Positions 6,232-12,655 of a stretch of DNA of 13,837 nucleotides are shown here, piece by piece; positions within the stretch are counted from its first letter, which is position 1, and each line of letters opens with the position of its first letter. The notes under the pieces are model-generated. The model was not told the origin of the DNA. It saw nothing but the letters and a program-made list of their open reading frames with translations, and made no database searches. Where the stretch lies: assembly GCA_946497585.1 (NCBI GenBank), contig CAMMLF010000035.1:1-13837 (forward strand). Direction: 5' to 3'. This DNA comes from an uncultured Clostridium sp. (GTDB lineage Bacteria > Bacillota > Clostridia > TANB77 > CAG-508). The translations under genes were made by a program, and so were the position numbers.

Positions 6232-6486
6232 CTATTCAACTAATTGACCATTAACATAGGCTGAAAATACATCTCTTTGTAATTCTAATTCTTCTTGTAA
6301 TTTTGTACTATGATTTTCTAAATCATAAATTTTTCCTTTTAGAAAATCAATTTCTTGTTCCATTTTAGGGAATTTTGTTATAAATATAATCATAAAAACT
6401 AAAACAACAACAAGAAATATAATTGGTAAAGCTACAACTATTCCTTTTGATAATTTTACAAAAAAGTTTTTAATCTTGTTTTTCAT
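6232..6486 (-). CDS. 84-aa single-pass membrane protein with coiled-coil tail
   Basis: A basic N-terminus (MKNKIKNFFVKLSK) is followed by a strong transmembrane helix (about 15-37, IVVALPIIFLVVVLVFMIIF). A heptad-like amphipathic segment follows (about 40-75, KMEQEIDFLKGKIYDLENHS...LQEELELQ), likely a coiled coil. The positive-inside rule puts the N-terminus in the cytoplasm and the coil outside. The layout resembles small phage spanin-like or host-envelope interaction proteins, but there is no lipobox or partner gene to support that. It overlaps the upstream gene by 17 bases and uses GGAGG nine bases before its ATG. Confidence 0.8.
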   Translation of the reverse strand: MKNKIKNFFVKLSKGIVVALPIIFLVVVLVFMIIFITKFPKMEQEIDFLKGKIYDLENHSTKLQEELELQRDVFSAYVNGQLVE

Positions 6487-6964
6487 CTTCTTCTTCCTCC
6501 TTAATACTTGGCATTTCTAATGAATAACCATAAGGCATTTGTCCATTTACAATTTTTTCTAAATGCGCTTTGTGTTCTTCATCTTCATAATTCTCATTTT
6601 TTAACATTGCCGCAGCTTGTCTTTGAATTATGTTAAATGCAGTAGGAGTAAGAATATTAGCAAAATACTTTTCATTGCCTGGGAATAATAAGTAAGTAAA
6701 ATCTGTAAATCTTAAAGGCATTTGAATTTCCGTTAAGTATCTTATAAATCTCCATAATGCTTTTACTTCTGTTTCTTGATTTAATTTGTCTTCTGTCGCC
6801 AAACTTGCGCGAAGACTAATTACAGCCATTATCGCTGCTTTATCAGCTACATCCATTTTTTTAAACTCTGAATTGTTTTGTATTTCTTCTACTGTTTTTT
6901 GTAAGTTTTGTAAGAAATCTTCATTTTTTGTACAATTTAAAATTTGTCTTTCTAAATCTGTCAT
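6470..6964 (-). CDS. 164-aa hypothetical protein
   Basis: Mostly helical, soluble protein starting MTDLERQILNCTKNEDFLQN with AAGGAGA upstream. It contains VADKAAIMAVISLRASLATEDKLN, a conserved-looking stretch LRFTDFTYLLFPGNEKYFANILTPTAF, and a very acidic C-terminus (SIKEEEEDEKQD). No transmembrane segment. I do not recognise the family. It lies between the DUF5662 gene and the coiled-coil membrane protein in the long operon. Confidence 0.75.
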   Translation of the reverse strand: MTDLERQILNCTKNEDFLQNLQKTVEEIQNNSEFKKMDVADKAAIMAVISLRASLATEDKLNQETEVKALWRFIRYLTEIQMPLRFTDFTYLLFPGNEKYFANILTPTAFNIIQRQAAAMLKNENYEDEEHKAHLEKIVNGQMPYGYSLEMPSIKEEEEDEKQD

Positions 6965-6976
6965 TTAAATCTCTCC

Positions 6977-7618
6977 TTATTCATAATATTCGTTTACTAA
7001 ATCGTTATATTCTATTAACCAAGCCGCCAACTCTCTGCCATCATTGCTTTTTGGATTATCATAAAACTTTTGTCCATAATAATCTTTTTTTATTCTTCTT
7101 GCTACAAAAGGCAATCCATATTCTTTCAAATCAACAAGTATTGAATCTATCATAGCTCGTGTTGTAAAATGCCAAATTGGAAATCCACTTTCACTTGTTC
7201 TATTATGAGTTTTATAATACTCATAAGGTTCAGACCAAGACCAAGGTTCTCCTTTATTAGCACCATATACTTTTCCAGCGCCAATCCAATCAGCTATCAT
7301 TTCATACACATATTCTCTTGGTATTTTACAAGGAGTTGGATTTTGTTTACTATCCCAATCCATCCAATACCATTGATGATGTTTGTTTCTTGCCTTATGA
7401 TGAAGCCAAGCAGCTGAATAGCCTTTCTCTATTTTTTCTGCATCTATTGGGGACATATGTCCTTGAAAGTATTTGGCGCTTGGAGCAAACTCAGCAATAG
7501 AAAACTTACTTAAATCATGAACAATTCCTTGCCAATATAAACCAAATTTAAAACAAACTTTTCCAACTTCTATTTTATGTTTTATTATAGTTTTAAAATG
7601 TGCCCAATATTTATTCAC
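6977..7618 (-). CDS. DUF5662 family protein (HD-like)
   Basis: 213 aa. A helical protein carrying IVHDLSKFS in its N-terminal part, then WLHHKARNKHHQWYW and EMIADWIGAGK. These His/Asp motifs are characteristic of the DUF5662 proteins common in phages of Gram-positive bacteria. The HD and repeated HH pairs suggest a metal-binding, possibly phosphohydrolase, site; activity unknown. The start I favour is GTG at 7618 (read MNKYWAHF), eight bases after AAGGGG and overlapping the upstream gene's stop. A GTG three codons earlier would be too close to that site. Confidence 0.85.
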   Translation of the reverse strand: MNKYWAHFKTIIKHKIEVGKVCFKFGLYWQGIVHDLSKFSIAEFAPSAKYFQGHMSPIDAEKIEKGYSAAWLHHKARNKHHQWYWMDWDSKQNPTPCKIPREYVYEMIADWIGAGKVYGANKGEPWSWSEPYEYYKTHNRTSESGFPIWHFTTRAMIDSILVDLKEYGLPFVARRIKKDYYGQKFYDNPKSNDGRELAAWLIEYNDLVNEYYE

Positions 7619-7820
7619 TCTTTTCACCCCTTATATAAAAATCTAAAAGTGAATGAATGAAATTTAATATAATTGTTGTTTCTTTACTGTTCATATCTAA
7701 TTGATTTATTAAATTCATAATTTCTCTAGCTTGTTTTTCTTTTTTAGTTTCAAAACCTTTTATACAATCTTCACGGTCAATTAACCAATCATTAAATTCA
7801 TCCTTCTCTTTTTCATTCAT
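7611..7820 (-). CDS. 69-aa hypothetical protein
   Basis: Charged, helical small protein (MNEKEKDEFNDWLIDREDCI...) with an amphipathic C-terminal half (IILNFIHSLLDFYI). Its ATG at 7820 abuts the stop codon of the upstream 49-aa gene, with GAGG nine bases upstream, so it is translationally coupled. No known family. It could be a small regulatory or adaptor protein, with no specific evidence. Confidence 0.7.
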   Translation of the reverse strand: MNEKEKDEFNDWLIDREDCIKGFETKKEKQAREIMNLINQLDMNSKETTIILNFIHSLLDFYIRGEKSE

Positions 7821-7970
7821 TTAAACCAACCTCACTATTATAATAGTTCCTAGTAATACTAGAATAGTTAAAACTATTCCTAGTATTACCTTTGTTTTAC
7901 TTTTCTTTTTTATTCTTTTGCTTTCTTCTTTATTTCCTATAACTATATCAAAAGAATACTCACTATTCAT
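7821..7970 (-). CDS. 49-aa tail-anchored membrane protein
   Basis: Starts at ATG 7970 after AAGGAG at six bases; a longer upstream start inside the RNA ligase gene has no ribosome binding site. The soluble N-terminus (MNSEYSFDIVIGNKEESKRI) is followed by a lysine-rich stretch (KKKSKTK), then a single C-terminal membrane helix (VILGIVLTILVLLGTIIIV). The topology is that of a tail-anchored protein with its N-terminus in the cytoplasm. It is one base downstream of the RNA ligase stop codon, so the two are coupled; function unknown. Confidence 0.78.
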   Translation of the reverse strand: MNSEYSFDIVIGNKEESKRIKKKSKTKVILGIVLTILVLLGTIIIVRLV

Positions 7971-7971
7971 A

Positions 7972-9243
7972 TTACTCTCCTTCCTGGCTCTCTTCCAGGT
8001 CTGGCGCGATTGCTTCATCTTTAATTAAACCTTCTAAAACTTTAAAGTAAAATCCTTTCTTTTTAAAAGCTGTAAAAATAGGTTTGTCTTCTAAACGAGC
8101 AACCACTCCTTCAGCAACGTGTGTTTTCCCAATAGGGTCTGGAATATCAAGCCATTTATTTACTCTCTCATATAAATCTTCTTTTGTAGTATAAATAAAT
8201 CTATCCAATTCCATTACGTGATTAATTCCCATTTCTTCACATCTACGTTTTACTAAAGACCAAGGATATTCTACTACTTCTCCATCAGGAGTAGTCATTG
8301 TCATCCTATATACATATATCTGATTTTCTCCTTGTTTGCAACCATAAGAGAAAGTTGTTGTTTCTCCATAGGTTTTTATAAATTCTTTATCATTTACTTT
8401 TTTGTTATTACCTTGTGCCATTATAGGTGTGGTATCATTAACCCAACCAACTATTTCATAGTAAATTGTTTCGCCTTTTTTAAGTTTACCTTCTAATAAA
8501 CGATGATATTTGGCGCGAAAAGCGTTATCTCCATAATAACCGTCAGTTTCAAATTGTTGTAACACTACTCTTCTAGTTCCAGTTACATATCTATATCTTG
8601 GGAATAGTTTAAAAATAAAGTGTTCTATTTTATTTTTACCAGCAGAAGGCAAGAATGCAGTTCTTCCACTTGTTCCGTGCATTTTCAATGTTAGAGTAAT
8701 AAGTTCTCCTGCTTTAAAATTATCAACATTATAATCTAATTGTTCAGTATCTCTATGTTCTTCAAAAAGAGGGAATTCATTGACTTTTCTTTTTTGTCTT
8801 TTAGTTGGCGCGTTTCCTACTGTTCTAGTTTTTGTTTTAGGAATATACTTTTTACAAATTTCTTGTCCATCTAAGACTGTAATTTGGTCTCCAACTACTA
8901 AAGTATCTTTTAAATGTTTGCTAATATAATCTAATGATTCTAATGGCATAACTAAACCATCAGAACGTTCTCCTCTTAATTTTATTGCTTTTATATTTCT
9001 TTTGTCTGGGTCTAAAAACCCTCCAATATTATTTCCGTTTTCATCTTTTTTTCTTACTAAATTATTGTATTCACAATATTCTTTTGAAAGCTGACCATCT
9101 GTTGGAAAATAAATAACAATATCTCCATCTTTAGAATTTTGACCAACAACAACTGTTGAGTCAAAAACATCAGCTAAAACTAATCTATCTGCGTTTGGAT
9201 GTTTTCTTACATTTTTTAATCTTGTTACATAACCACAATACAT
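7972..9243 (-). CDS. RNA ligase, DRB0094/Rnl5 type (OB-fold plus nucleotidyltransferase)
   Basis: 423 aa. The N-terminal ~125 residues form an OB/tRNA-binding-like module (HPNADRLVLADV, VVVGQN, GDIVIYFPTDGQLSKEY). The adenylyltransferase domain then shows motif I KMHGTSGR with nucleophile Lys187, motif III YYEIVGW (261-267), motif IV EGVVAR (378-383), and a motif V region KKKGFYFK (394-401). Order and spacing match the Deinococcus DraRnl family, which seals 3'-OH/5'-PO4 RNA ends through lysyl-AMP and RNA-adenylate intermediates. It is longer than the Deinococcus protein, mainly by a basic linker (about 135-155, TKRQKRK). In a phage with its own tRNAs it could repair tRNAs cut by host anticodon nucleases. 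AAAGGAG precedes the ATG. Third gene of the long operon. Confidence 0.92.
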   Translation of the reverse strand: MYCGYVTRLKNVRKHPNADRLVLADVFDSTVVVGQNSKDGDIVIYFPTDGQLSKEYCEYNNLVRKKDENGNNIGGFLDPDKRNIKAIKLRGERSDGLVMPLESLDYISKHLKDTLVVGDQITVLDGQEICKKYIPKTKTRTVGNAPTKRQKRKVNEFPLFEEHRDTEQLDYNVDNFKAGELITLTLKMHGTSGRTAFLPSAGKNKIEHFIFKLFPRYRYVTGTRRVVLQQFETDGYYGDNAFRAKYHRLLEGKLKKGETIYYEIVGWVNDTTPIMAQGNNKKVNDKEFIKTYGETTTFSYGCKQGENQIYVYRMTMTTPDGEVVEYPWSLVKRRCEEMGINHVMELDRFIYTTKEDLYERVNKWLDIPDPIGKTHVAEGVVARLEDKPIFTAFKKKGFYFKVLEGLIKDEAIAPDLEESQEGE

Positions 9244-9260
9244 TATTTTTTCTCCTTTAT

Positions 9261-9737
9261 TTAGTTTTCATATTTTATAACTAATTTAGATTTTTTTATA
9301 TCTCTATCCCAATAGGTCATATCTTGTAGAATATAGTTGTATCTTGTTAGAAGTGTTATTAAATATTCTCTATTAAACACATAATCTCTAAATAACAAAC
9401 CGTCTCCATTCTTATTATATCGTAATTCATATATTTTGGCGCCGACCCCAACGAATTGTTGTTCTAATGATTTAAATAATTCTTCTAATGCTTTCTTATT
9501 TTCATTAAACCATTCACTATATTTACTTTCAAAATCTAAACCTTTTAATTGATTTTGTAAATCTATTTTTTCTCTTATACTTTCAGCGCCTAAAAAAGAA
9601 AGTTCATTTAAAGCATTTAATCTTTTTTTAATTTCTTCTTCTTTTTCTTCCCTTGTGTTTATTGGTCTATAAATATCTGTAATTGTAATATCTTTATCAT
9701 CATCAAAAACTTTTTTAGATTTTCTAAAATTAAACAT
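9261..9737 (-). CDS. 158-aa hypothetical protein, coiled-coil-rich
   Basis: Charged protein (MFNFRKSKKVFDDDKDITITDIYR...). A long helical, heptad-like central section runs about 27-100 (EEKEEEIKKRLNALNELSF, then SIREKIDLQNQLKGL and KKALEELFKSLEQQ). A mixed C-terminal region follows (YILQDMTYWDRDIKKSKLVIKYEN). No membrane segment. Family not recognised. AAAGGAG lies before its ATG and the upstream glycosyltransferase stop is one base away, so it is coupled to that gene. The VGVGAK segment is encoded with GGC GCC, one of the GCGC motifs. Confidence 0.75.
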   Translation of the reverse strand: MFNFRKSKKVFDDDKDITITDIYRPINTREEKEEEIKKRLNALNELSFLGAESIREKIDLQNQLKGLDFESKYSEWFNENKKALEELFKSLEQQFVGVGAKIYELRYNKNGDGLLFRDYVFNREYLITLLTRYNYILQDMTYWDRDIKKSKLVIKYEN

Positions 9738-9738
9738 A

Positions 9739-10782
9739 CTATTCTCCTTTTTCTTTATCTAAAATCTTTTTCCACTCTTTAACAGACTCTTGATTTACTT
9801 TTTCAAAATCGTAAGTTTTTAATCTTTCTTTATATAAGTCTTTGTTATTAACTATTCTATAAGCAATAGACCTATACCTATTATAATTGTCCATAGGAAC
9901 AATTACACCATTAATATCATTAGTTACTTGCTCATGCGCAGCTGGAAAATCACTGGCAATTACAGGTTTTCCTAAAATTTTTCCTTTTGTAATAACAAGT
10001 CCCCAACTTTCAATATCTGATAATAGAGCTACATAATCCATTTGTTTTACAATAGGAAATGGATTTAATTTTCTTCCCAAAAATTTTACTTGCGGAAATC
10101 TATCTAATAAAGTATGAACTCGCGCAACTTCTTCTGGAAAATATCCTTCACCAATTATATACCATTTCCAATCTAAGCCTGGCATTTTTGAAAACTCGTC
10201 ACATAATAATTTTACTCTATGCCAACCTTTTTCATGACTTAATCTTGCAGTAGTTGAAATATTTAAGTCTCTCGCTAAATTTAGTTCAGGAGTTTCCAAT
10301 TCTGCTTTTTGTTTAATTTCCTCAACATTAACAATATTATAAATTGTATGTATCTTTTTGTTTATTTTTGATGTATATAATCCTCTAGGAATAGTACTGT
10401 TTGCAGCGTTACTAACTACAACTATATCATCCATTTTTCTCACAAAAGGTAACTGATAAAATCTGTTTCCACTTGGTGGTATCATAGCATGACACCATAA
10501 TACTCTTCTTTTTGGTTTTAAAAAATATAAATAATCGTCTGACTCCATCCATAATGAACAATATACTAAAACATCACATTCAAAAATAGGTTGTCTAAAT
10601 TTAATATTTCTTGGCACACCGTATTTTGCTAATTCTTTTGCGAATTCTAAATTGGATATACTTCTATAAAAGAAATATAAATCATAATCTTTGTAAATTC
10701 TTTTTGCTAAATTTAAAATTGCCATTTCAACCCCACCAACATACATATCAGGGTAATAAAAAACAACTTTCTTCTTGTCCAT
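9739..10782 (-). CDS. GT-B glycosyltransferase, GT4-like
   Basis: 347 aa with the two-Rossmann GT-B layout. The N-terminal domain has the loop YVGGVEMAILNLA (14-26) and His98 in LWCHAMIPPSG. The C-terminal domain has TTARLSHEKGWHR (177-189, Arg and Lys that contact the sugar-nucleotide phosphates), IIGEG, and DIESWGLVITKGKILGKPVI (256-275). GT4 enzymes transfer sugars from nucleotide donors with retention. The usual EX7E motif is altered: Glu258 is present, but the second glutamate position is Lys266. So donor choice or activity may be modified. Acceptor unknown: phage DNA, virion protein or host wall glycans are options. First gene behind the promoter at 10818-10846. Confidence 0.85.
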   Translation of the reverse strand: MDKKKVVFYYPDMYVGGVEMAILNLAKRIYKDYDLYFFYRSISNLEFAKELAKYGVPRNIKFRQPIFECDVLVYCSLWMESDDYLYFLKPKRRVLWCHAMIPPSGNRFYQLPFVRKMDDIVVVSNAANSTIPRGLYTSKINKKIHTIYNIVNVEEIKQKAELETPELNLARDLNISTTARLSHEKGWHRVKLLCDEFSKMPGLDWKWYIIGEGYFPEEVARVHTLLDRFPQVKFLGRKLNPFPIVKQMDYVALLSDIESWGLVITKGKILGKPVIASDFPAAHEQVTNDINGVIVPMDNYNRYRSIAYRIVNNKDLYKERLKTYDFEKVNQESVKEWKKILDKEKGE

Positions 10783-10817
10783 AAATTCAACTCCTATTTT
10801 TATTTTTCTTTAATTAT

Positions 10818-10846
10818 ATTATACCATAATTCCTGCTAAAAATCAA
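10818..10846 (-). promoter_or_regulatory. sigma-A promoter of the long operon (10782 to 5166)
   Basis: Minus strand: -35 TTGATT (10846-10841), 17-base spacer ending TATGG (extended -10), -10 TATAAT (10823-10818). It lies directly after the terminator of the structured RNA, and nothing comparable is seen inside the following 5.6 kb of packed genes. Confidence 0.92.
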
Positions 10847-10849
10847 ATA

Positions 10850-10893
10850 TAAATAAAAGCCTCCAAGTCAACCATAAGGCTCACAAGGAGGCT
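10850..10893 (-). terminator. terminator ending the large structured RNA
   Basis: Minus strand: AGCCTCC / GGAGGCT (10893-10887 with 10864-10858) closes a partly paired 22-base interior, and is followed by TTTTATTT. It marks the 3' end of the tRNA/RNA transcript, just before the next promoter. Confidence 0.85.
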
Positions 10894-11546
10894 AGTATGC
10901 ACTGGACTTTCTGCTCCTACAAAGTCTAAGCGAGTAGAGGCCTTTTTGGCTCTTCGATTTCAAGTAGCAGTCTAGAACTCCCTCACAAAACTTGACTGCT
11001 TTGGGTGCTACCATCATCTTTCTTCCTCCGGTGCCACGGGCTGGGTGCATCTCCAACTCTTAACCATATTTCAGGTGCGTAAGTTTTGTTCTCTTTGCTT
11101 ACGCTAAGCGACCATATAATGTGGAATACGCCACGACCGCAATTGTCGTAACCGTGTTTTTATTATAGAGAGCTTTCTGCACTCGACTCTGGTTTGTTCT
11201 CTAAATTGTGTGAATACAAAAGACTGGTCTCGGTGGTAGGAGTCGAACCTACAACTTTAAGCTCCCAAAGCTCACGGCTTACCATCAAGCCTTCACCGAG
11301 ATAAGGTACGACACCGTCTCATCTTTTTCTTATTTTTCTACGAGAACAAATGTGCCGCTGGGATAACTCGTATATTCTAATAAGGTTTTCTTGGCATTTC
11401 GGCGCGATTACCTTAAACACTCCGATAGCTTCGACCGCAGTTAGACCTGCGTATAGGTCGTGGTATAAGAATTAGTTTAGCTGTCTCCGTTTGGTTTATC
11501 TAACAGCATATAGCCCAGGCTCACGGAATAAACTAATTCAAATCGG
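10857..11546 (-). ncRNA. large structured non-coding RNA enclosing tRNA-Pro (GOLLD/ROOL-like candidate)
   Basis: About 690 nt with no open frame of note, clearly less AT-rich than the surroundings and dense in helices (minus strand). Helices seen: 11-bp stem 11539-11529/11479-11469, closing an H-type pseudoknot (11527-11523 with 11490-11486, crossed by 11507-11503 with 11484-11480); CGACC/GGTCG (11460-11456 with 11436-11432) stacked on GCAG/CTGC; 9-bp TTTGTTCTC/GAGAACAAA (11350-11342 with 11201-11193), which encloses tRNA-Pro, with a second copy of the right-hand strand at 11085-11093; ACGAC/GTCGT (11148-11145 side with 11137-11133); GCGTAAG/CTTACGC (11104-11098 with 11083-11077); AGCAGTC/GACTGCT (11000-10994 with 10972-10966); long-range ATGCAC/GTGCAT (11050-11045 with 10902-10897); and a terminator at the 3' end. 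GOLLD and ROOL are known giant phage-associated RNAs usually next to tRNAs. Membership is a guess from architecture. Confidence 0.7.
11225..11300 (-). tRNA. tRNA-Pro (anticodon TGG), CCA encoded
   Basis: Acceptor CTCGGTG pairs perfectly with CACCGAG, then discriminator A and an encoded CCA. The D-stem is GGC/GCC. The anticodon arm TGAGC-TTTGGGA-GCTTA gives anticodon TGG. The T-arm is GTAGG-TTCGACT-CCTAC. Position 8 is A where U8 is usual. It is the only tRNA here with encoded CCA, and it sits inside the large structured RNA. Confidence 0.92.
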
Positions 11547-11619
11547 TGGAGCCCCAGGGAATCGAACCCCAACCTTCGGTTCTTCAGACCGACGCGCCGA
11601 CCACTTACGCCAGAGCTCC
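11547..11619 (-). tRNA. tRNA-Phe (anticodon GAA)
   Basis: Acceptor GGAGCTC / GGGCTCC (one G-U), discriminator A followed by CCG, so no encoded CCA. The anticodon arm TCGGT-CTGAAGA-ACCGA gives anticodon GAA. The T-loop is TTCGATT, with two G-U pairs in the T-stem. The large structured RNA starts immediately downstream. Confidence 0.93.
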
Positions 11620-11627
11620 ATATAAAA

Positions 11628-11714
11628 ATAGGATAGAGGGACTCGAACCCTCAACTACTGGTCCTGGTTTTGTTAATAGTGCACTCCCAACTCTACCAAT
11701 TGAGTTATATCCTA
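11628..11714 (-). tRNA. 87-nt tRNA-like gene with an irregular, enlarged anticodon region; isotype undetermined
   Basis: Acceptor TAGGATA / TATCCTA pairs perfectly, with U73 and no CCA. The D-arm ACTC-AATTGGTA-GAGT and T-arm GAGGG-TTCGAGT-CCCTC are canonical. Between them lie about 37 nt instead of the usual ~22, and no normal 5-bp/7-nt anticodon arm can be drawn. The D-arm is of the short-variable-arm class, so a class II tRNA is not an easy explanation. It starts one base after the stop codon of the GT2 gene. It could be a tRNA with an insertion, a degenerate tRNA, or a tRNA-like decoy. Confidence 0.7.
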
Positions 11715-11715
11715 C

Positions 11716-12327
11716 TTATTTACTATTTCTTTGTTGCCAAGACAAGCTACCTTCTCTTGGAAAATTATAATGTTTACCTACAATAGCAGTAAACTTTTCA
11801 ACGGGATTACGACTTAAAAGTTTTTGATAAAAATAATAGTCTTCACCATATTTCATTCCTTCATCGTTTTTAAGTCCTTCAATAAATTTGGTTCTCATTA
11901 GTTTTACACTACCACACAAACTACTTTTTGTAGCTGGTGTAACTCTCCAAATATCACCACAATTTATTTCTAAATCAAAATAAACTAAATCTTCTCCTGT
12001 TGCTTGTTCAATAACTTTATCAAAATCTTCTGTCAAATAATCATCAGAACCTAATAAAACAGTGTATTCTCCTTTTGCTTTTTCTAAACCTTCATTAACA
12101 GTAGTTGAAACACCCTTATTTTCTTTTCTGTTAATAAAAACTTTTTGATTTTTTGTGCTCTCATCTACTAGCCATTCTTTTATTTTTTCTTCTGTTCTAT
12201 CAACAGAACCATCATTAACTACTATTACTTCTATATCTTTTCTATTTGGCACACTATAAAGTGCGCGAGAAATTAGTTCTTCTTGATTATATACTGGAAT
12301 AATTACTGTTAATTTTATATTGTCCAT
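11716..12327 (-). CDS. GT-A glycosyltransferase, GT2-like
   Basis: 203 aa. Typical family 2 start LTVIIPVYNQEELISRAL (6-23), VVNDGSVDRTEEKI (37-50) with the nucleotide-binding Asp, and NKGVSTTVNEGLEKAKGEY (70-88). The SDD of LLGSDDYL (91-98) stands as the DXD metal site, and YGEDYYFYQKLL (160-171) holds the ED that supplies the catalytic base. GT2 enzymes invert configuration using UDP- or GDP-sugars. It is compact but appears complete. With the GT4-like enzyme at 9739-10782 it could form a short glycosylation pathway for phage or host surface structures; the substrate is unknown. Start ATG 12327 has GAGG nearby; it follows the 90-aa gene closely and runs into the tRNA cluster. Confidence 0.88.
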   Translation of the reverse strand: MDNIKLTVIIPVYNQEELISRALYSVPNRKDIEVIVVNDGSVDRTEEKIKEWLVDESTKNQKVFINRKENKGVSTTVNEGLEKAKGEYTVLLGSDDYLTEDFDKVIEQATGEDLVYFDLEINCGDIWRVTPATKSSLCGSVKLMRTKFIEGLKNDEGMKYGEDYYFYQKLLSRNPVEKFTAIVGKHYNFPREGSLSWQQRNSK

Positions 12328-12336
12328 TTTCTTACC

Positions 12337-12609
12337 TCATTTCATTTTATAAGTTTTATACCATTCATAATAGTCAACTTCTCTTGGTTCTTGCCACCAT
12401 CTAGGTTGCTCCCACCATTTTTTGAAACCTTGCCAAGTTTCAATATGATAATAATCACAAATATCATAACTATTGTAAAGTCTCCTATAATTTTTACCAT
12501 TTCCAATTTCGCCTTTATAATGACGAACTCTTTTATTGGCTTGTTTTTTACCCCATTTACAACTTTTTTCACATTTGCAATGAGGAGTGTGTTTAAAACT
12601 TCTACTCAT
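12337..12609 (-). CDS. 90-aa conserved phage-type hypothetical protein
   Basis: Basic, aromatic-rich small protein: MSRSFKHTPHCKCEKSCKW..., KQANKRVRHYKGEI, YRRLYNSYDICDYYH, and a Trp-rich segment (KKWWEQPRWWQEP). The opening SRS(F/Y)KxTP, the central KxxNKxxR and the NSYDICDY motif recall a widespread uncharacterised phage protein family that I cannot name. Three cysteines and a histidine in HCKCEKSC could bind metal. AAAGGAGG precedes the ATG at 12609. The ribosome binding site can pair with an upstream ACTCC (see the hairpin at 12617-12638). Confidence 0.8.
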   Translation of the reverse strand: MSRSFKHTPHCKCEKSCKWGKKQANKRVRHYKGEIGNGKNYRRLYNSYDICDYYHIETWQGFKKWWEQPRWWQEPREVDYYEWYKTYKMK

Positions 12610-12616
12610 TTTATTA

Positions 12617-12638
12617 CCTCCTTTTGGAGTTTTACTCC
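12617..12638 (-). promoter_or_regulatory. ribosome-binding-site switch hairpin before the 90-aa gene
   Basis: Minus strand reads GGAGT-AAA-ACTCC-AAAA-GGAGG. The central ACTCC can pair upstream (12638-12634 with 12630-12626) or with the GGAG of the ribosome binding site (12621-12617 region), which are mutually exclusive. This may tune or couple translation to that of the upstream 98-aa gene. Confidence 0.45.
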
Positions 12639-12655
12639 ATTAGAAGATAACCATT

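Noticed and set aside
6786..7500. Several plus-strand frames over the 164-aa and DUF5662 genes
   Set aside because: Antisense shadows without Shine-Dalgarno sequences; the minus genes have motifs and proper spacing.
10857..11546. tmRNA or RNase P RNA as explanation of the large structured RNA
   Set aside because: No tag-peptide frame or tRNA-like ends of tmRNA, and no GAGGAAAGUCC / ACAGAAA pair typical of RNase P RNA.
11546..11770. 74-codon plus-strand frame antisense to the tRNAs
   Set aside because: It is the familiar false ORF formed by the complement of tRNA T- and anticodon arms; it has no ribosome binding site and covers tRNA-Phe and the 87-nt tRNA.
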